DNA from: CAYPPG01 sp964412555 | Lineage (GTDB): Bacteria > Hinthialibacterota > Hinthialibacteria > Hinthialibacterales > Hinthialibacteraceae | DNA: 64,000 bases | NCBI GenBank assembly: GCA_964412555.1 | Contig: CAYPPG010000001.1 | Location: forward strand, 124,001 to 188,000 | Reading direction: 5' to 3' | In this document: positions 16,847-26,285 of the stretch, one piece after another | Numbering within the stretch: position 1 is the stretch's first letter | Layout: the number at the start of each line of letters is the position of its first letter | Translations under genes and position numbers: made by a program | Notes under the pieces: generated by a model | Seen by the model: only the letters and a program-made list of their open reading frames with translations | Database searches by the model: none | What the model was told of the DNA's origin: nothing

Positions 16847-18463
16847 ATGGAAGACAATCCTTCTTTGCGAATACCGCGAAATTTAATCTATTCTTTCAGT
16901 CTCTTATTCTTTATCGGATTGCTTTTGGGATTGTTTTCCGTTTGGTCGCGTTATTTTATTTTTACCGATGGATCGGTATATGCAACACTCGGGAAAAATA
17001 TCGCCGAAGGAATCGGGCTTAACTATTGCGGCGCTACCCATTTGTTTTATCCACCTGGCTATCCTTTGATGATTTCGGTTTTCTATCTCGTTTTGCAGGA
17101 TGCAGAGCTAGCCGCTCATCTGGTTTCCTTTTTCGCCTATCTCCTTTCGATTCTTTTGATGGCACTACTCGCTTGGAGGATGCGAAAATCTTCCCTTTTT
17201 GTGATTTCAGCGGCTGGACTGATGGTGTTTCATCCCTCCCTCATTCTCTATTCCAGTTATGTCATGTCCGAGTCGCTCTTTGTTTGTATTCTTCTTGCTT
17301 CCGCCTATTGTTGTTGGCTTTTGATCGAGAAAGAAAAAACCTCTCTTTGGCTTTGGATTCTGTGGGGCGGATTAGGCGGATATGCTTCTTTGATCCGTGC
17401 GGACGGGATCGTCTACTGGCCACTTCAAGCCCTGATTATCTTCTGTTGCAGGAAGGAAAGCCGAATTCGAGTATTTCTGAAATGCATGTTGAGCCTCCTC
17501 GTCATGGTAGCCGTCATGCTTCCCTACCTGATTTTGATTCGAATGGAAACGGGGCAATGGCAACTTTCCACAAAAACATCGATTCTTCTCCACTATGCGC
17601 GAGAAAAAACCGGACAGCACCCATCTGTTTCTGAAACATCCTTCACTTCCAAATTGTCGAAAGATGGAAAAACTTTTACGATTGATCGAGCCGATGAAAC
17701 GATCGGTTCATTTATTCTCCATCATCCAATGGAAGCAATGGATCGAATTATTTTTAATCTCAAAACCCTCGTAAAACGAAAAGGAATCACGTTTGGATGG
17801 ATTGATATTCCGCTCGTTTTGTTTCTCTGCTTTTCCATAGGTAAAAATATCATCAATCGAAAGACCTTTTTCGTTCTTGTGCATCTCGTTCCCATCCTAT
17901 TGATTTTACTCTTTTATATCGATAAACGTTTTCTTCTTCCTTTTGTTCCTTTTGTCGGATTGGGCATTGCCCGTGCAATAGAAGAAGCATACGGAAAATC
18001 AGCCGACCTTTGGAACACCGGTAAAAAAACTCTCGTCATTTCGATACTTGTTCTTGGTATAGCAGCAGCGGGAATTGTCGCCGCACCTCGTGCGTGGACG
18101 TTGTTGAACAAAAGCATAAGCGGTATTCAGACTCTTCCATACGAACATAAACGGATGGGAGAATGGATGGACGAACATTTGGAAATCACACCGACAACCC
18201 GAATCACGCATCGCAATCCCTGGGTCAGTTTCTATGCCGGGGGATGCCACATCCGCACCCCCCATGTAAAAGATTTACATAGATTGCTGGAGTGGTGCAA
18301 CAATCAAAAGGTGAAATATCTTGTTATCGATGAACGAATGATGAAATCCGATTATCCGGAATTGGCATTTCTACTACAGGAGCACGAATCCCATCCAGGC
18401 TTATTCCACCAGAAAACAATTGAGGGAAACTTACCCAAGATTGTATTGTATAGAATAGAATAG
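16847..18463 (+). CDS. GT-C fold membrane glycosyltransferase (GT39/ArnT-like)
   Basis: 538 residues with a first membrane segment at about 12-35 (NLIYSFSLLFFIGLLLGLF), then the periplasmic-loop motif FTDGSVYATLGKNIAEG with an acidic residue in the catalytic position, and YPPGYPLMISVFY, typical of the PMT_2/ArnT superfamily. Roughly ten further hydrophobic segments follow, with a soluble C-terminal domain. Such enzymes transfer a sugar from a polyprenyl-phosphate donor on the outer face of the inner membrane. The ATG is one base after the stop of the GH172-like gene, so translation is coupled. The acceptor is unknown: lipid A, protein or wall glycan are all possible. Confidence 0.85.
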   Translation: MEDNPSLRIPRNLIYSFSLLFFIGLLLGLFSVWSRYFIFTDGSVYATLGKNIAEGIGLNYCGATHLFYPPGYPLMISVFYLVLQDAELAAHLVSFFAYLLSILLMALLAWRMRKSSLFVISAAGLMVFHPSLILYSSYVMSESLFVCILLASAYCCWLLIEKEKTSLWLWILWGGLGGYASLIRADGIVYWPLQALIIFCCRKESRIRVFLKCMLSLLVMVAVMLPYLILIRMETGQWQLSTKTSILLHYAREKTGQHPSVSETSFTSKLSKDGKTFTIDRADETIGSFILHHPMEAMDRIIFNLKTLVKRKGITFGWIDIPLVLFLCFSIGKNIINRKTFFVLVHLVPILLILLFYIDKRFLLPFVPFVGLGIARAIEEAYGKSADLWNTGKKTLVISILVLGIAAAGIVAAPRAWTLLNKSISGIQTLPYEHKRMGEWMDEHLEITPTTRITHRNPWVSFYAGGCHIRTPHVKDLHRLLEWCNNQKVKYLVIDERMMKSDYPELAFLLQEHESHPGLFHQKTIEGNLPKIVLYRIE

Positions 18464-18507
18464 AATAATGGAGGATGAAAAAAAATCTGTGGCAATCGCA
18501 AGAAAAT

Positions 18508-18885
18508 TTATCTCAATAAATCTTCATCTGAGGGTTCCGGAAGGGGTTGAGAAAATTTTTGCATTCCATCTTCAATGGAGGGATAAATCTCGACAAGCTG
18601 ATTCAGACGCACGGCGTCAAATGCATGTTCCACTTGAGCCGTCAAACCACAACAGATAATCTTCCCCCCTAATTCCCGTACTTCGCGAAAAGTACTGATC
18701 AAAAGTCCTATAAAATAGGAGTCGATCATCATACAGCTGCTCATATCAAAAATGAGATTGTATTTCTGATTCAAAAACGCAACGGTTAAAATCTGCCGTA
18801 TACGATCCACAATTTCTTCGGACAAATCCGTTTCTTCAATATGGATAATAAAGCAGTTCGGTTTTTGTTCGTGCCAAATGGCCAT
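18508..18885 (-). CDS. STAS domain protein, anti-sigma-factor antagonist type
   Basis: 125 residues: one STAS domain with strands CFIIHIEETDL, YNLIFDMSSC, then MMIDSYFIGLLISTFREVRELGGKI and the C-terminal CGLTAQVEHAFDAVRL. The D-S pair in IDSYFIGLL is where SpoIIAA-type proteins carry the phosphorylated serine; here the second residue after D is Tyr rather than the common Ser/Thr-Gly. No anti-sigma kinase or phosphatase lies next to it, so it is an orphan in this window. The ribosome binding site is weak. It is convergent with the glycosyltransferase gene. Confidence 0.85.
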   Translation of the reverse strand: MAIWHEQKPNCFIIHIEETDLSEEIVDRIRQILTVAFLNQKYNLIFDMSSCMMIDSYFIGLLISTFREVRELGGKIICCGLTAQVEHAFDAVRLNQLVEIYPSIEDGMQKFSQPLPEPSDEDLLR

Positions 18886-19119
18886 GAGACAATACTTTCA
18901 ACTTTCGTGAAATTGAAAACGCACTATTCCCCACTATGCTTATTTCAGTACAATTGTATAGCTTCTGGAAAGAGTTTTTTACCCCTTTGAGCTGTTCACT
19001 CCTAAAAAATCTCTATCGAAAACGAAATGGAGGGTTGATTTAGAAACAATTTTATTTACAATGTTAAAATAATAGCATAATGGATTCGCGGAGAACACAA
19101 ATCAAAAGGAGGAACCTAC

Positions 19120-19596
19120 ATGACAACCAAACGTTTATTGGACACGGTGAAAGCCCATTTTCCAGCAAAAGAAGTATCCGCTCACTGCGATGGTCCGTGT
19201 GGAGTATATGATCCGGCATCGGCCCGAATTGCCGCTGAAGCGGTCTTATCAATGACAAAGAAGATTCTCGATCTGAAAGTACCGGACACCGGTGACGCAA
19301 AAGCGATGGCGTCCTATTTGAATACCGTTGCCCGCTTTGTCAAGATCAAGGAAGAACAGGCACAAATCGCGAAAGAGGAACTTTTGATTCTCTGGACCGA
19401 TTATTTAAAACCGCCGCACCTGGAAAAATATCCCAAGCTGCACGAGATATTTTGGAATGCGGCGAAACTCTGCTCAACCTGCAAACAAGAAATCAATCTG
19501 GAAAAGTGTGAAGAACTGATGAAAGCCGTTAAGGAAGTCCATGAAATATTTTGGGCGACGAAAGACCGCAAGGTCGAGTGGTACACGGCCAGCTAA
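19120..19596 (+). CDS. sodN: Nickel superoxide dismutase
   Basis: 158 residues, ATG behind AAAAGGAGGAA. The nickel hook HCDGPCGVYDP follows a 21-residue leader ending VSA, so processing would expose His22 as the N-terminal nickel ligand with Cys23 and Cys27. The rest is the four-helix NiSOD fold, with the conserved stretch LWTDYLKPPHLEKYP and a C-terminal FWATKDRK. The mature chain of 137 residues is longer than the roughly 117-residue Streptomyces enzyme; extra residues include a loop with CSTC and another Cys (AKLCSTCKQEINLEKCEEL). The residue that is Glu17 in Streptomyces appears to be Ala here, as also seen in the GPCG-type subgroup. Followed 17 bases later by its maturation peptidase. 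Role: superoxide removal. Confidence 0.95.
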   Translation: MTTKRLLDTVKAHFPAKEVSAHCDGPCGVYDPASARIAAEAVLSMTKKILDLKVPDTGDAKAMASYLNTVARFVKIKEEQAQIAKEELLILWTDYLKPPHLEKYPKLHEIFWNAAKLCSTCKQEINLEKCEELMKAVKEVHEIFWATKDRKVEWYTAS

Positions 19597-19613
19597 TCGA
19601 AAACAAGAATAAC

Positions 19614-19964
19614 ATGAATGAATTACGTGAGCGTTCCGATATCAGAGAGTTATTTTTCTGGCTGATCCGGAAACGCTCACGTTTTCGTATTCAAGGCGAT
19701 TCTATGTCTCCCTTGCTGAATCCGGGAGACGAAATTCTTGTGGATCGGACCGCCTATCGATGTTCATCACCCCAAATCGGTGATATTGTCGTTGCCGAAC
19801 ATCCCTTCATTCGTAATGAGTTGATTATCAAACGAGTAAACCGAATTGTAGAGGATAACCGCTTTGAACTCGTTGGAGAGAATTCATCATCCAGCACGGA
19901 TAGCCGTTCATACGGTCTGATCCCAAAACATATGATCATTGGGCGAGTGACCTCACGATTCTAA
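19614..19964 (+). CDS. sodX: NiSOD maturation peptidase, S26 family
   Basis: 116 residues from the ATG at 19614. A signal-peptidase-like S26 protease: catalytic serine in GDSMSPLLNPGD (Ser about 30) and catalytic lysine in LIIKRVNRI (about 75), with the family strand GDIVVAEHPF between them. No membrane anchor is seen, which fits a cytoplasmic processing enzyme that trims the NiSOD leader to free the histidine ligand. The gene is 17 bases behind sodN and clearly in its operon. The ribosome binding site is weak, so translation may depend on sodN. The frame is open further upstream into sodN, but that extension is not family-like. Confidence 0.92.
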   Translation: MNELRERSDIRELFFWLIRKRSRFRIQGDSMSPLLNPGDEILVDRTAYRCSSPQIGDIVVAEHPFIRNELIIKRVNRIVEDNRFELVGENSSSSTDSRSYGLIPKHMIIGRVTSRF

Positions 19965-20099
19965 GCACCTTGTCAATCCCGGACAAAAATTTCTTCAAAA
20001 TATTGCAGATTTACAATTTTCTTGTCTCCCTTCTTTAAGCAGCCAAAAGTATCATATAGATTCGTGTACATATTTAGGGATGTTCGAAAGGAATTTGGA

Positions 20100-21839
20100 G
20101 TGAAAATCACAAGCCTCGTGGTCATCTTCATTGGAATTCTTTGTTCTTTAACCGTGACGGAATGTTCGGAAAATCCGGACTCTCAACGAATCCAAGAGAT
20201 CGTCGAACAACAAAGCCATTGGCCCATCGATGAATATACGGTTTTTCGATCCCCCTCCTATCCACGTGAAATTGAGCAAATCCTTCCGGAATGGGCTTCT
20301 ACCGATTGTCTCGTGATGGCACTTCCTTACGATGACGCCGTACTCGATGGTAATCTGTTGGATTTTTTTATAGAAATCGTCAAAAATGCTATCCGCTGCG
20401 TCGATGTCATTCTGTTGGTGGATGAACGGGAGCTCATATCTTTCAAGGAAATATTGATCCGATTGGAAGCCGGAAGACTCAGTAAATATTTATATAAAGG
20501 GGAAGATCATCGAATCTTCATAATCCCATCCCGATTCGATACGAAATGGATCCGCGATTATGGCCCCTTTTTACTCTTCGACCGGCAAGGCAATCCTTTC
20601 ATCGCTGATGCCGCCTATCGGGATGTGCGGGTCGGACTCGAGCCTACCTATACGTTCGATACAACCATTAGTTCTTCGTTAAACAATGTGTTTGGAAATA
20701 TAGAACTTGGGCAAAGTGAATCCTTGGAAAGAAACGAGGATGATTCCGTCTCCATGTATTTGGCCTATTTCTTGAGCCAAAAGTATAAAAAAACAATCCC
20801 GGTTATTCGTGTTCCTTTTCAATTATGCGGGGGAGAAATTTTCTTTGATGAACTGGGTGAGGTGTTTTTATCGTCCGAAACCCTCTTTATCAACGGAGGC
20901 AATCGTCTCGATTTGGAACTGATCCTCAAACATTACTACGGAATGAAGAATATAACCTATCTCGATCCACTTCCCGGCGACACGATCAAACATCTCGATA
21001 TGATTTTCAAACTGGTGGATGCGAATACCTTTCTCGTTGCGGACTATCCGAATGAAGTCAAAGAGGAAGACATTTACATGCGATACCTCCACGATGAAAC
21101 ACGGCGTATTTTGAATGAGAACACAGCCGTTCTACAGGAGCGATTTCCCAACCGACGAATTGTAAGAATGCCGATGCCACCTCTGAAACGAATCTCCAAT
21201 TTGCCGGACTATGCGCTCGAGTTGACTATCCATTTATTCGAATCGAGCGGATATACTGTCCCCGCATCCATCGAAGGGAATTCCGAAGAATGGACACTCG
21301 AGCGATTTGCTTTTTTCGTATATGCGCTGCAAAAATTCGCGGAACATTCCGAATTCGAAGCTCCGGATATCCTCATGCAGATTTTGGATGAAGGGGATTC
21401 ACAACAATATTCCACAGAAGAAGAAGCGATGCTCCATCATCTTGTGGAAAAATTGATTTCCGATGATCCTGAATTATTGAAGTGGATCCTGGAATCGGGG
21501 AACCAAGAGATCGAATCGGAATCCAATCTACCGGTTACGCAAAACGCCCTCGGCGAATATTTATTATCTGTCATATTCAATGGCTTAGAAGAAGACCCAG
21601 CATGCTATGAATACGTCTATCGCACCTATCTGAACTCGACATTTTTAAACGGCCGATCCCGTCGAATGCTGTTGGTTCCCAGCTATTCCGGCTTGGAAGA
21701 AATGGAAGAAACAATCCGGCAAATCTACACAGAACTGTATCCGAACACGGAAATCGTTTTCATCAATTCAGATGCGATTATCGAACAAGATGGGGCGATT
21801 CATTGCGTAACAATCACGATCCCGAAGTTGACTCCGTGA
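20100..21839 (+). CDS. Exported peptidylarginine/agmatine deiminase-like protein
   Basis: 579 residues from GTG 20100, about 9 bases after AAAGGA; an in-frame TTG at 20022 adds 26 residues without a site. The N-terminus MKITSLVVIFIGILCSLTV is a signal peptide. Family motifs: WIRDYGPFLLF near residue 150, CGGEIFF and INGGNRLDLE near 255-285, TIKHLDMIFKLVD near 310, and catalytic Cys569 in DGAIHCVTITIP at the C-terminus. These are the guanidino-group-modifying residues of the PAD_porph family, which deiminates agmatine or peptidyl-arginine. The catalytic cysteine is separated from the His-x-Asp block by about 245 residues, because an acidic, mostly helical insert of nearly 200 residues (roughly 370-540) interrupts the usual chain of about 350. 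An extracellular protein-citrullinating role is inferred. Confidence 0.82.
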   Translation: MKITSLVVIFIGILCSLTVTECSENPDSQRIQEIVEQQSHWPIDEYTVFRSPSYPREIEQILPEWASTDCLVMALPYDDAVLDGNLLDFFIEIVKNAIRCVDVILLVDERELISFKEILIRLEAGRLSKYLYKGEDHRIFIIPSRFDTKWIRDYGPFLLFDRQGNPFIADAAYRDVRVGLEPTYTFDTTISSSLNNVFGNIELGQSESLERNEDDSVSMYLAYFLSQKYKKTIPVIRVPFQLCGGEIFFDELGEVFLSSETLFINGGNRLDLELILKHYYGMKNITYLDPLPGDTIKHLDMIFKLVDANTFLVADYPNEVKEEDIYMRYLHDETRRILNENTAVLQERFPNRRIVRMPMPPLKRISNLPDYALELTIHLFESSGYTVPASIEGNSEEWTLERFAFFVYALQKFAEHSEFEAPDILMQILDEGDSQQYSTEEEAMLHHLVEKLISDDPELLKWILESGNQEIESESNLPVTQNALGEYLLSVIFNGLEEDPACYEYVYRTYLNSTFLNGRSRRMLLVPSYSGLEEMEETIRQIYTELYPNTEIVFINSDAIIEQDGAIHCVTITIPKLTP

Positions 21840-21872
21840 AAAGTAATAAAGGGTAGGCTCAAGAACGATTAA

Positions 21873-22838
21873 TCACGAAATATACTCTTGAATCAAACGA
21901 ATATTCCCCACCGGCGTCTCATACGGCAAACACCCCGTCCCCATCAAACAATTCGGGTGTCCGGCAGTAATTTCTAAAATCCGTTCAACCTCCCGATAAA
22001 TCCGTTCCGGCTCGTTGCAAGCAACGATCCCCGGATCCATGTTCACACGGACTTTCACATGCGGGTGCGTAGTTTTCGTCTTTTCCACAAAAGTTTTTTG
22101 ATTCGTTTCAACGTTGCAAACGACGAATCCGGTTCCGGTAGACAGAATATCATCGAGAATGGGAACCGTATCACCGCCCATGATACAGGGAACGGGATGG
22201 CCGGTGATGTTTTCGGCGATTTCGATGATCCGTTTGAGGGCGGGCAATTCGAGTTCGTGGAATTGCCTGGGGGAGAGCATCGGCGGGGAGGCGGCGGATT
22301 CGAAGAAAGCGACGTCCAGACCAGCATCGACAATCGCCTGGCAGAAAGCGGTTTGATTTTCGGCGAGATTCATCAAGAATTTGGCTACATCTTTTGGCCG
22401 TTCTCCGACATCCTCGCACAGATTCGTGATTCCACGAAGATTGAAAGCAATCGAAAACGGACCGGCAAGAGGTATGCGGACATCGGCTTCGGGAAGTTCC
22501 TGTTTCAATCGTTTTCCGACTTCGATAACCATTGCAATACGGCCGTCGGTTTTCGGGTCAAATGGTTTGAGAGCAAGTGCCTTATCGATCGAATGGCAGA
22601 GCGGTTCGTGGACCGCAGGGATGCCGTTGCCTTCAGGAATTTCGATTTTTGCCCCATAAGCCTCGGCTTCCAGATTATAGATATCGATGCCGACCACAAT
22701 GGGAACATGGTGATATTCCAAAAAGGCACGCCGGTGTCCTCCGAACAGCAATTCCGAATCCCGGGATACATCCCAAGGCGAACGTTCGACCATTCGAGCG
22801 GCGTGTTCATAGATGGATGGGGTGAAAGGAATTTTCAT
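21873..22838 (-). CDS. Uroporphyrinogen decarboxylase-fold (UroD/MtaA-like) protein
   Basis: 321 residues, ATG behind AGGAGC. The chain follows the URO-D fold: GIDIYNLEAEAYGAKIE, VRIPLAGPFSIAFNL, ENQTAFCQAIVDAGLDVAFFES, the conserved SPPMLSPRQFHELELPALKR, and C-terminal VKVRVNMDPG and NCLMGTGCLPYETP. It lacks the arginine-rich N-terminus of true haem-pathway HemE and belongs with corrinoid methyltransferase-type members (MtaA/CmuA-like) abundant in uncultured bacteria. No corrinoid protein gene is adjacent, so the substrate is unknown. It lies 30 bases downstream of, and convergent with, the deiminase-like gene. Confidence 0.85.
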   Translation of the reverse strand: MKIPFTPSIYEHAARMVERSPWDVSRDSELLFGGHRRAFLEYHHVPIVVGIDIYNLEAEAYGAKIEIPEGNGIPAVHEPLCHSIDKALALKPFDPKTDGRIAMVIEVGKRLKQELPEADVRIPLAGPFSIAFNLRGITNLCEDVGERPKDVAKFLMNLAENQTAFCQAIVDAGLDVAFFESAASPPMLSPRQFHELELPALKRIIEIAENITGHPVPCIMGGDTVPILDDILSTGTGFVVCNVETNQKTFVEKTKTTHPHVKVRVNMDPGIVACNEPERIYREVERILEITAGHPNCLMGTGCLPYETPVGNIRLIQEYIS

Positions 22839-22870
22839 AGCCGGTTTGCTCCTATTCTTCGTTGAAAATC

Positions 22871-22918
22871 GTAACGCCGGCGTCCCGCCGGCCTTGCCCG
22901 CGAGACACGGGCGTTACA
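22871..22918. repeat. Palindromic intergenic repeat, branched hairpin
   Basis: GTAACGCC at the left end pairs with GGCGTTAC at the right end. Between them lie two smaller hairpins (CCGGCGTCCCGCCGG and GCCCG-loop-CGGGC). The right arm overlaps the stop codon of the DUF5107 gene (TAA read from 22916-22914), so the element supplies that stop. It could also act as an mRNA 3' stabiliser between two co-directional genes. Confidence 0.7.
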
Positions 22919-25900
22919 GTTCAGATAAATAGTGTTTTGCCCAAACAAGGCTTTGATTCATCTGCAGGGCTTGTTCAAATTCCTGTTTCGCTTCTTCGTA
23001 CTGTTTCTTCCCAAACAATCCCAAACCGAGTTCATAATGGGCTTCGGCTTTTTGAGCCTGTTCGGTTTGTTGTTCCCCGAATTTGGCGAAATAGTCGGTG
23101 GAAAAATCTCCATCCAATCTTCGCTGTGCCCTATCGATCAAACGGTCAAAAATAGGATCAGCATCCCCACTTTGTCCCAGTTTTAGATAACATAAGCCTT
23201 GATAGATATCTCCACCCCACCTTCGGCGCGAACCGCTTTGATCGACTTCTTGGCGGTAACATTCTATGGCCTTGTCCATATTCTCCAATGCCTCATATGC
23301 CAAGCCGGTAAAATAAGCCACCTGTGCCGCTCGCCGGTCGAAGCGCGGTCTTCCGACAGAAAGATTTTCGGGATACTCGGATGCTTTTTGGAAATGGTGT
23401 AGCGCTTGTTCATTGGCCTTATTCTGCATACATTCAATGCCTTTGAGCAAGTGGGCATCGACATAAATGTCATGGATTTCACCGCCCCCTTCACGCGCCT
23501 GAAAGTAATTGTTCGCTAAATAATCGATGGCTTGATCATATTTGCCGTTGAGAACAAGGACTGCAATTTCGCGGACAAAGCTCTCTTTTTGCCGGCGGAC
23601 AACATCGTGATTTTTCTCCAACAACGCCAGTCTTCGCGCAGGCGCAGCATTCCCGAGTTCATACAATACATCCAATTCATAAAACAGGCGGGGATCATTG
23701 GTATCGCAGGCCACCGCTTTTTCATAACTGGCCACCGCTTTCGGAATATCGTTTTCATTTCGGTAATACGCCCAGCCGAGGTTACGGTGAACCGTCGCGA
23801 ATCGATCGTTCATGGTGCGGGAGATTTCCCACAATTCCACCGCTTTTTCCGGTTGTAATTCAAACAGTAAATTCCCCAAATAATAGTACGCATGGCTGTC
23901 AGATGGATTCACTTGCAGCGCAGCATTCAAGATTTCGCGTGTTTCAAGCCGGAACGGGAAACAAAAATCACTCGGCATGGCGGCGGCTTGTTTATAATAA
24001 TTTTCCGCAGCATGGCGGTCTCCTTTTTGCTCGTAGGCATAACCGACATAGTAATGCACGAGGGGATAAGTCGAAGCAAATTCCATTTGAGCTTCTATCG
24101 GACGCGTCAATACATCCGTTGCTTCTTCCCAAAGCCCGCAATTCATATAATCCATTGCGAGGGAAAGATAGGATTGAACTTCACCTCTCATCACCGTTTG
24201 TAGTTTTTTCGAAACTTTGTTCACTTTTTGTGATTGTTTTAACTCCCGGGCGGCAAGAATCAATTCGTTATACCCCAAAAAGTCGAGCGAATCGATCTTG
24301 ACCACTCGTTGTGCGATTCTTAACGATTGTTTAAGTTTTCCCAATTTTCGCAGAATCGCCGCTTTCACATTCAAGGCTTTGGTATCCAATGTATTCGTTT
24401 TCAAAGCATGATTGATTTGCTCAAGAGCATCTTCATAGTTGCCTTTTTGGCAGGACAATTCCGCCAATTGATAATAAGCAGCGGAATGAAACGCGTTGTC
24501 CCACGTGGCACGATAGAAATTGTCGTACGCTTCATCCAGTTTCCCCTGCGCTCTCTGCGCTATACCCAACTGATAATAGGCTTCTGTATTGATTGGGCGG
24601 GTGTAATCGGCGGAAATCCGCTCGATTGCAGTTTTCAGATGCGTCTCCGCGTCTTCGTACATCCCCCGTTTAATGGAATGAATCCCCATAATCGTATTCG
24701 AACGTGAATCGCCAGGATCTCTTCGCAAGGCTTCTTTATAATAAATAGTCGGATCGACGGAAGGATTATGAATTTGCTCGACACGCAGGCCGGTTAAATA
24801 GAGTTCCTCGATCGTTTCGATTTCATCCGGCTCGGCAGGAGGCCGTACTTCTTCGGGCAAATCCTCAACCGGCTCAATTTCCTTCGGTTGATACGAGATC
24901 AATTCAAGACCGTCAGCGGAGATCAGTGAAACTTTCAAATCTGTCGCTTTCGTTTCGCCGGATATTGGAACTTCTTTCACAAACGAATCTGCCGGATCGA
25001 TATTGATTTCTTCTTCATAGAGAATCGTATCCTTATGTTGTAAAACCACTTTCGCGTTCTGAGTATTCAAGGTGACTTGAAATCCGAATTTTACCCTATT
25101 TTCATCACATTCAAGATTGACGGCCCCGTTCAGATTGGCATTCTTGAAACCTCCGATATCCCGCACCGGATACCAATATTGTTTGAAGGCTTTCACTTCG
25201 TGCGGTTTAATCCAGCTGTAATCCGGTTGATTGTCAGAATAGGCGCCGACCATGAGTTCAGCATAGGGACCGTCTTCATCCGTCAAGATTTCATCCCATC
25301 GCCTGCCGAATGTGCCGGTTCCCCATTCCCACAACTTGGCGCCGCAGACGATATGATGGTTCCCCACATGCACAACTCCCGCTTTTTTCCCGTGATCGTA
25401 TCCCCCCATAAAGTCTTCTTGCAAATCCCACGCGAAAAACGAGTTGGAACTTTCTGAATTTTTCCACCAGCTAATGTCCACGCCGGTGTAATCGGAACCG
25501 CGATATCTTCCTTGGGAAATCGGCCAATGGGTAAAATCGATTTTTGAATGATAGGTAGCCACCTGCACGCTGGGTGGGAATATCACCTGATAGTCATCAT
25601 TGACATGCACGGCGACATTGGCCCAATAAAGAATCGAATGCGGTTGTGCTGTGCGGTTGAACATTTTGACCGTCGCTTCGATATACGATTTCCCTGGATG
25701 GAGTGTCAAACCGATGATCCATTTCATGCGGTGACGGCGTTCCGTCTCGCCAAACCAAATTGTTTTGCTGCCGTCTGCACTTTCTTCGAAAGTGTAATCG
25801 ACCGGCATGAATGTCGTGTTACGATGATGATGAAATACACACCACTCGATCCCGCCGGATATCCATGCGCCCAACATCCCTATCAGCGCTGGCTTGATGA

Positions 25901-26285
25901 CATGCTGCCGATAGAAAAAATCATAATCATTCACTTTATCCACAGCGGAGAAAAGACGGCCACCGATCTCGGGAAGTATGGACAATTTCACATATTCATT
26001 TTCGAGATTGAGTACCGTGTACGATTTATCGATTTTATTCCGTGTCAAATCATCCTGGCTTGGATAGGGATAGATCCGTTTTTGAGCGCCTTGATAGGAT
26101 TCATTGGTGTAGAACATCGGATTGGGTTCGGGATCGCCGATTTCATAGGTAGGGATTGTTTGCTTTTCTTCCCAGACTTTGACGGCTGAGTTTGCTGCAG
26201 AAACGAATACAATGCATATCAATACACACCCAATATTTGAAATGCAATATCGGGAATTCCAATACCTCAGTTTACTTCTTTTCAT
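22914..26285 (-). CDS. Exported DUF5107 protein with TPR array
   Basis: 1123 residues from ATG 26285, which has AAAGGA 8 bases upstream; a Met ten codons earlier (26315) has none. A signal anchor follows (NIGCVLICIVFVSAANSA). Residues about 25-400 are the DUF5107 beta-sandwich, with LNLENEYVKLSILPEIGGRL, GGIEWCVFHHHR, and VGNHHIVCGAKLWEWGTG. From about 510 to the end there is a long tetratricopeptide array, at least 12 helical repeats with A-Y-Y-x-L-G/A-x-x motifs (AYYQLGIAQRAQGKLDEAYD, AAYYQLAELSCQKGNYEDAL). DUF5107-TPR proteins are frequent in lineages that degrade complex glycans; their galactose-mutarotase-like domain suggests a carbohydrate role. The stop codon falls inside a palindromic repeat. 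Confidence 0.88.
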   Translation of the reverse strand: MKRSKLRYWNSRYCISNIGCVLICIVFVSAANSAVKVWEEKQTIPTYEIGDPEPNPMFYTNESYQGAQKRIYPYPSQDDLTRNKIDKSYTVLNLENEYVKLSILPEIGGRLFSAVDKVNDYDFFYRQHVIKPALIGMLGAWISGGIEWCVFHHHRNTTFMPVDYTFEESADGSKTIWFGETERRHRMKWIIGLTLHPGKSYIEATVKMFNRTAQPHSILYWANVAVHVNDDYQVIFPPSVQVATYHSKIDFTHWPISQGRYRGSDYTGVDISWWKNSESSNSFFAWDLQEDFMGGYDHGKKAGVVHVGNHHIVCGAKLWEWGTGTFGRRWDEILTDEDGPYAELMVGAYSDNQPDYSWIKPHEVKAFKQYWYPVRDIGGFKNANLNGAVNLECDENRVKFGFQVTLNTQNAKVVLQHKDTILYEEEINIDPADSFVKEVPISGETKATDLKVSLISADGLELISYQPKEIEPVEDLPEEVRPPAEPDEIETIEELYLTGLRVEQIHNPSVDPTIYYKEALRRDPGDSRSNTIMGIHSIKRGMYEDAETHLKTAIERISADYTRPINTEAYYQLGIAQRAQGKLDEAYDNFYRATWDNAFHSAAYYQLAELSCQKGNYEDALEQINHALKTNTLDTKALNVKAAILRKLGKLKQSLRIAQRVVKIDSLDFLGYNELILAARELKQSQKVNKVSKKLQTVMRGEVQSYLSLAMDYMNCGLWEEATDVLTRPIEAQMEFASTYPLVHYYVGYAYEQKGDRHAAENYYKQAAAMPSDFCFPFRLETREILNAALQVNPSDSHAYYYLGNLLFELQPEKAVELWEISRTMNDRFATVHRNLGWAYYRNENDIPKAVASYEKAVACDTNDPRLFYELDVLYELGNAAPARRLALLEKNHDVVRRQKESFVREIAVLVLNGKYDQAIDYLANNYFQAREGGGEIHDIYVDAHLLKGIECMQNKANEQALHHFQKASEYPENLSVGRPRFDRRAAQVAYFTGLAYEALENMDKAIECYRQEVDQSGSRRRWGGDIYQGLCYLKLGQSGDADPIFDRLIDRAQRRLDGDFSTDYFAKFGEQQTEQAQKAEAHYELGLGLFGKKQYEEAKQEFEQALQMNQSLVWAKHYLSEL

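Noticed and set aside
22059..22865. 268-codon plus-strand frame opposite the UroD-like gene
   Set aside because: Antisense shadow: no ribosome binding site, protein unlike any family, and the minus strand encodes a full conserved protein.
25548..26189. 213-codon plus-strand frame opposite the DUF5107 gene
   Set aside because: Shadow of the conserved DUF5107 domain; composition is not protein-like.
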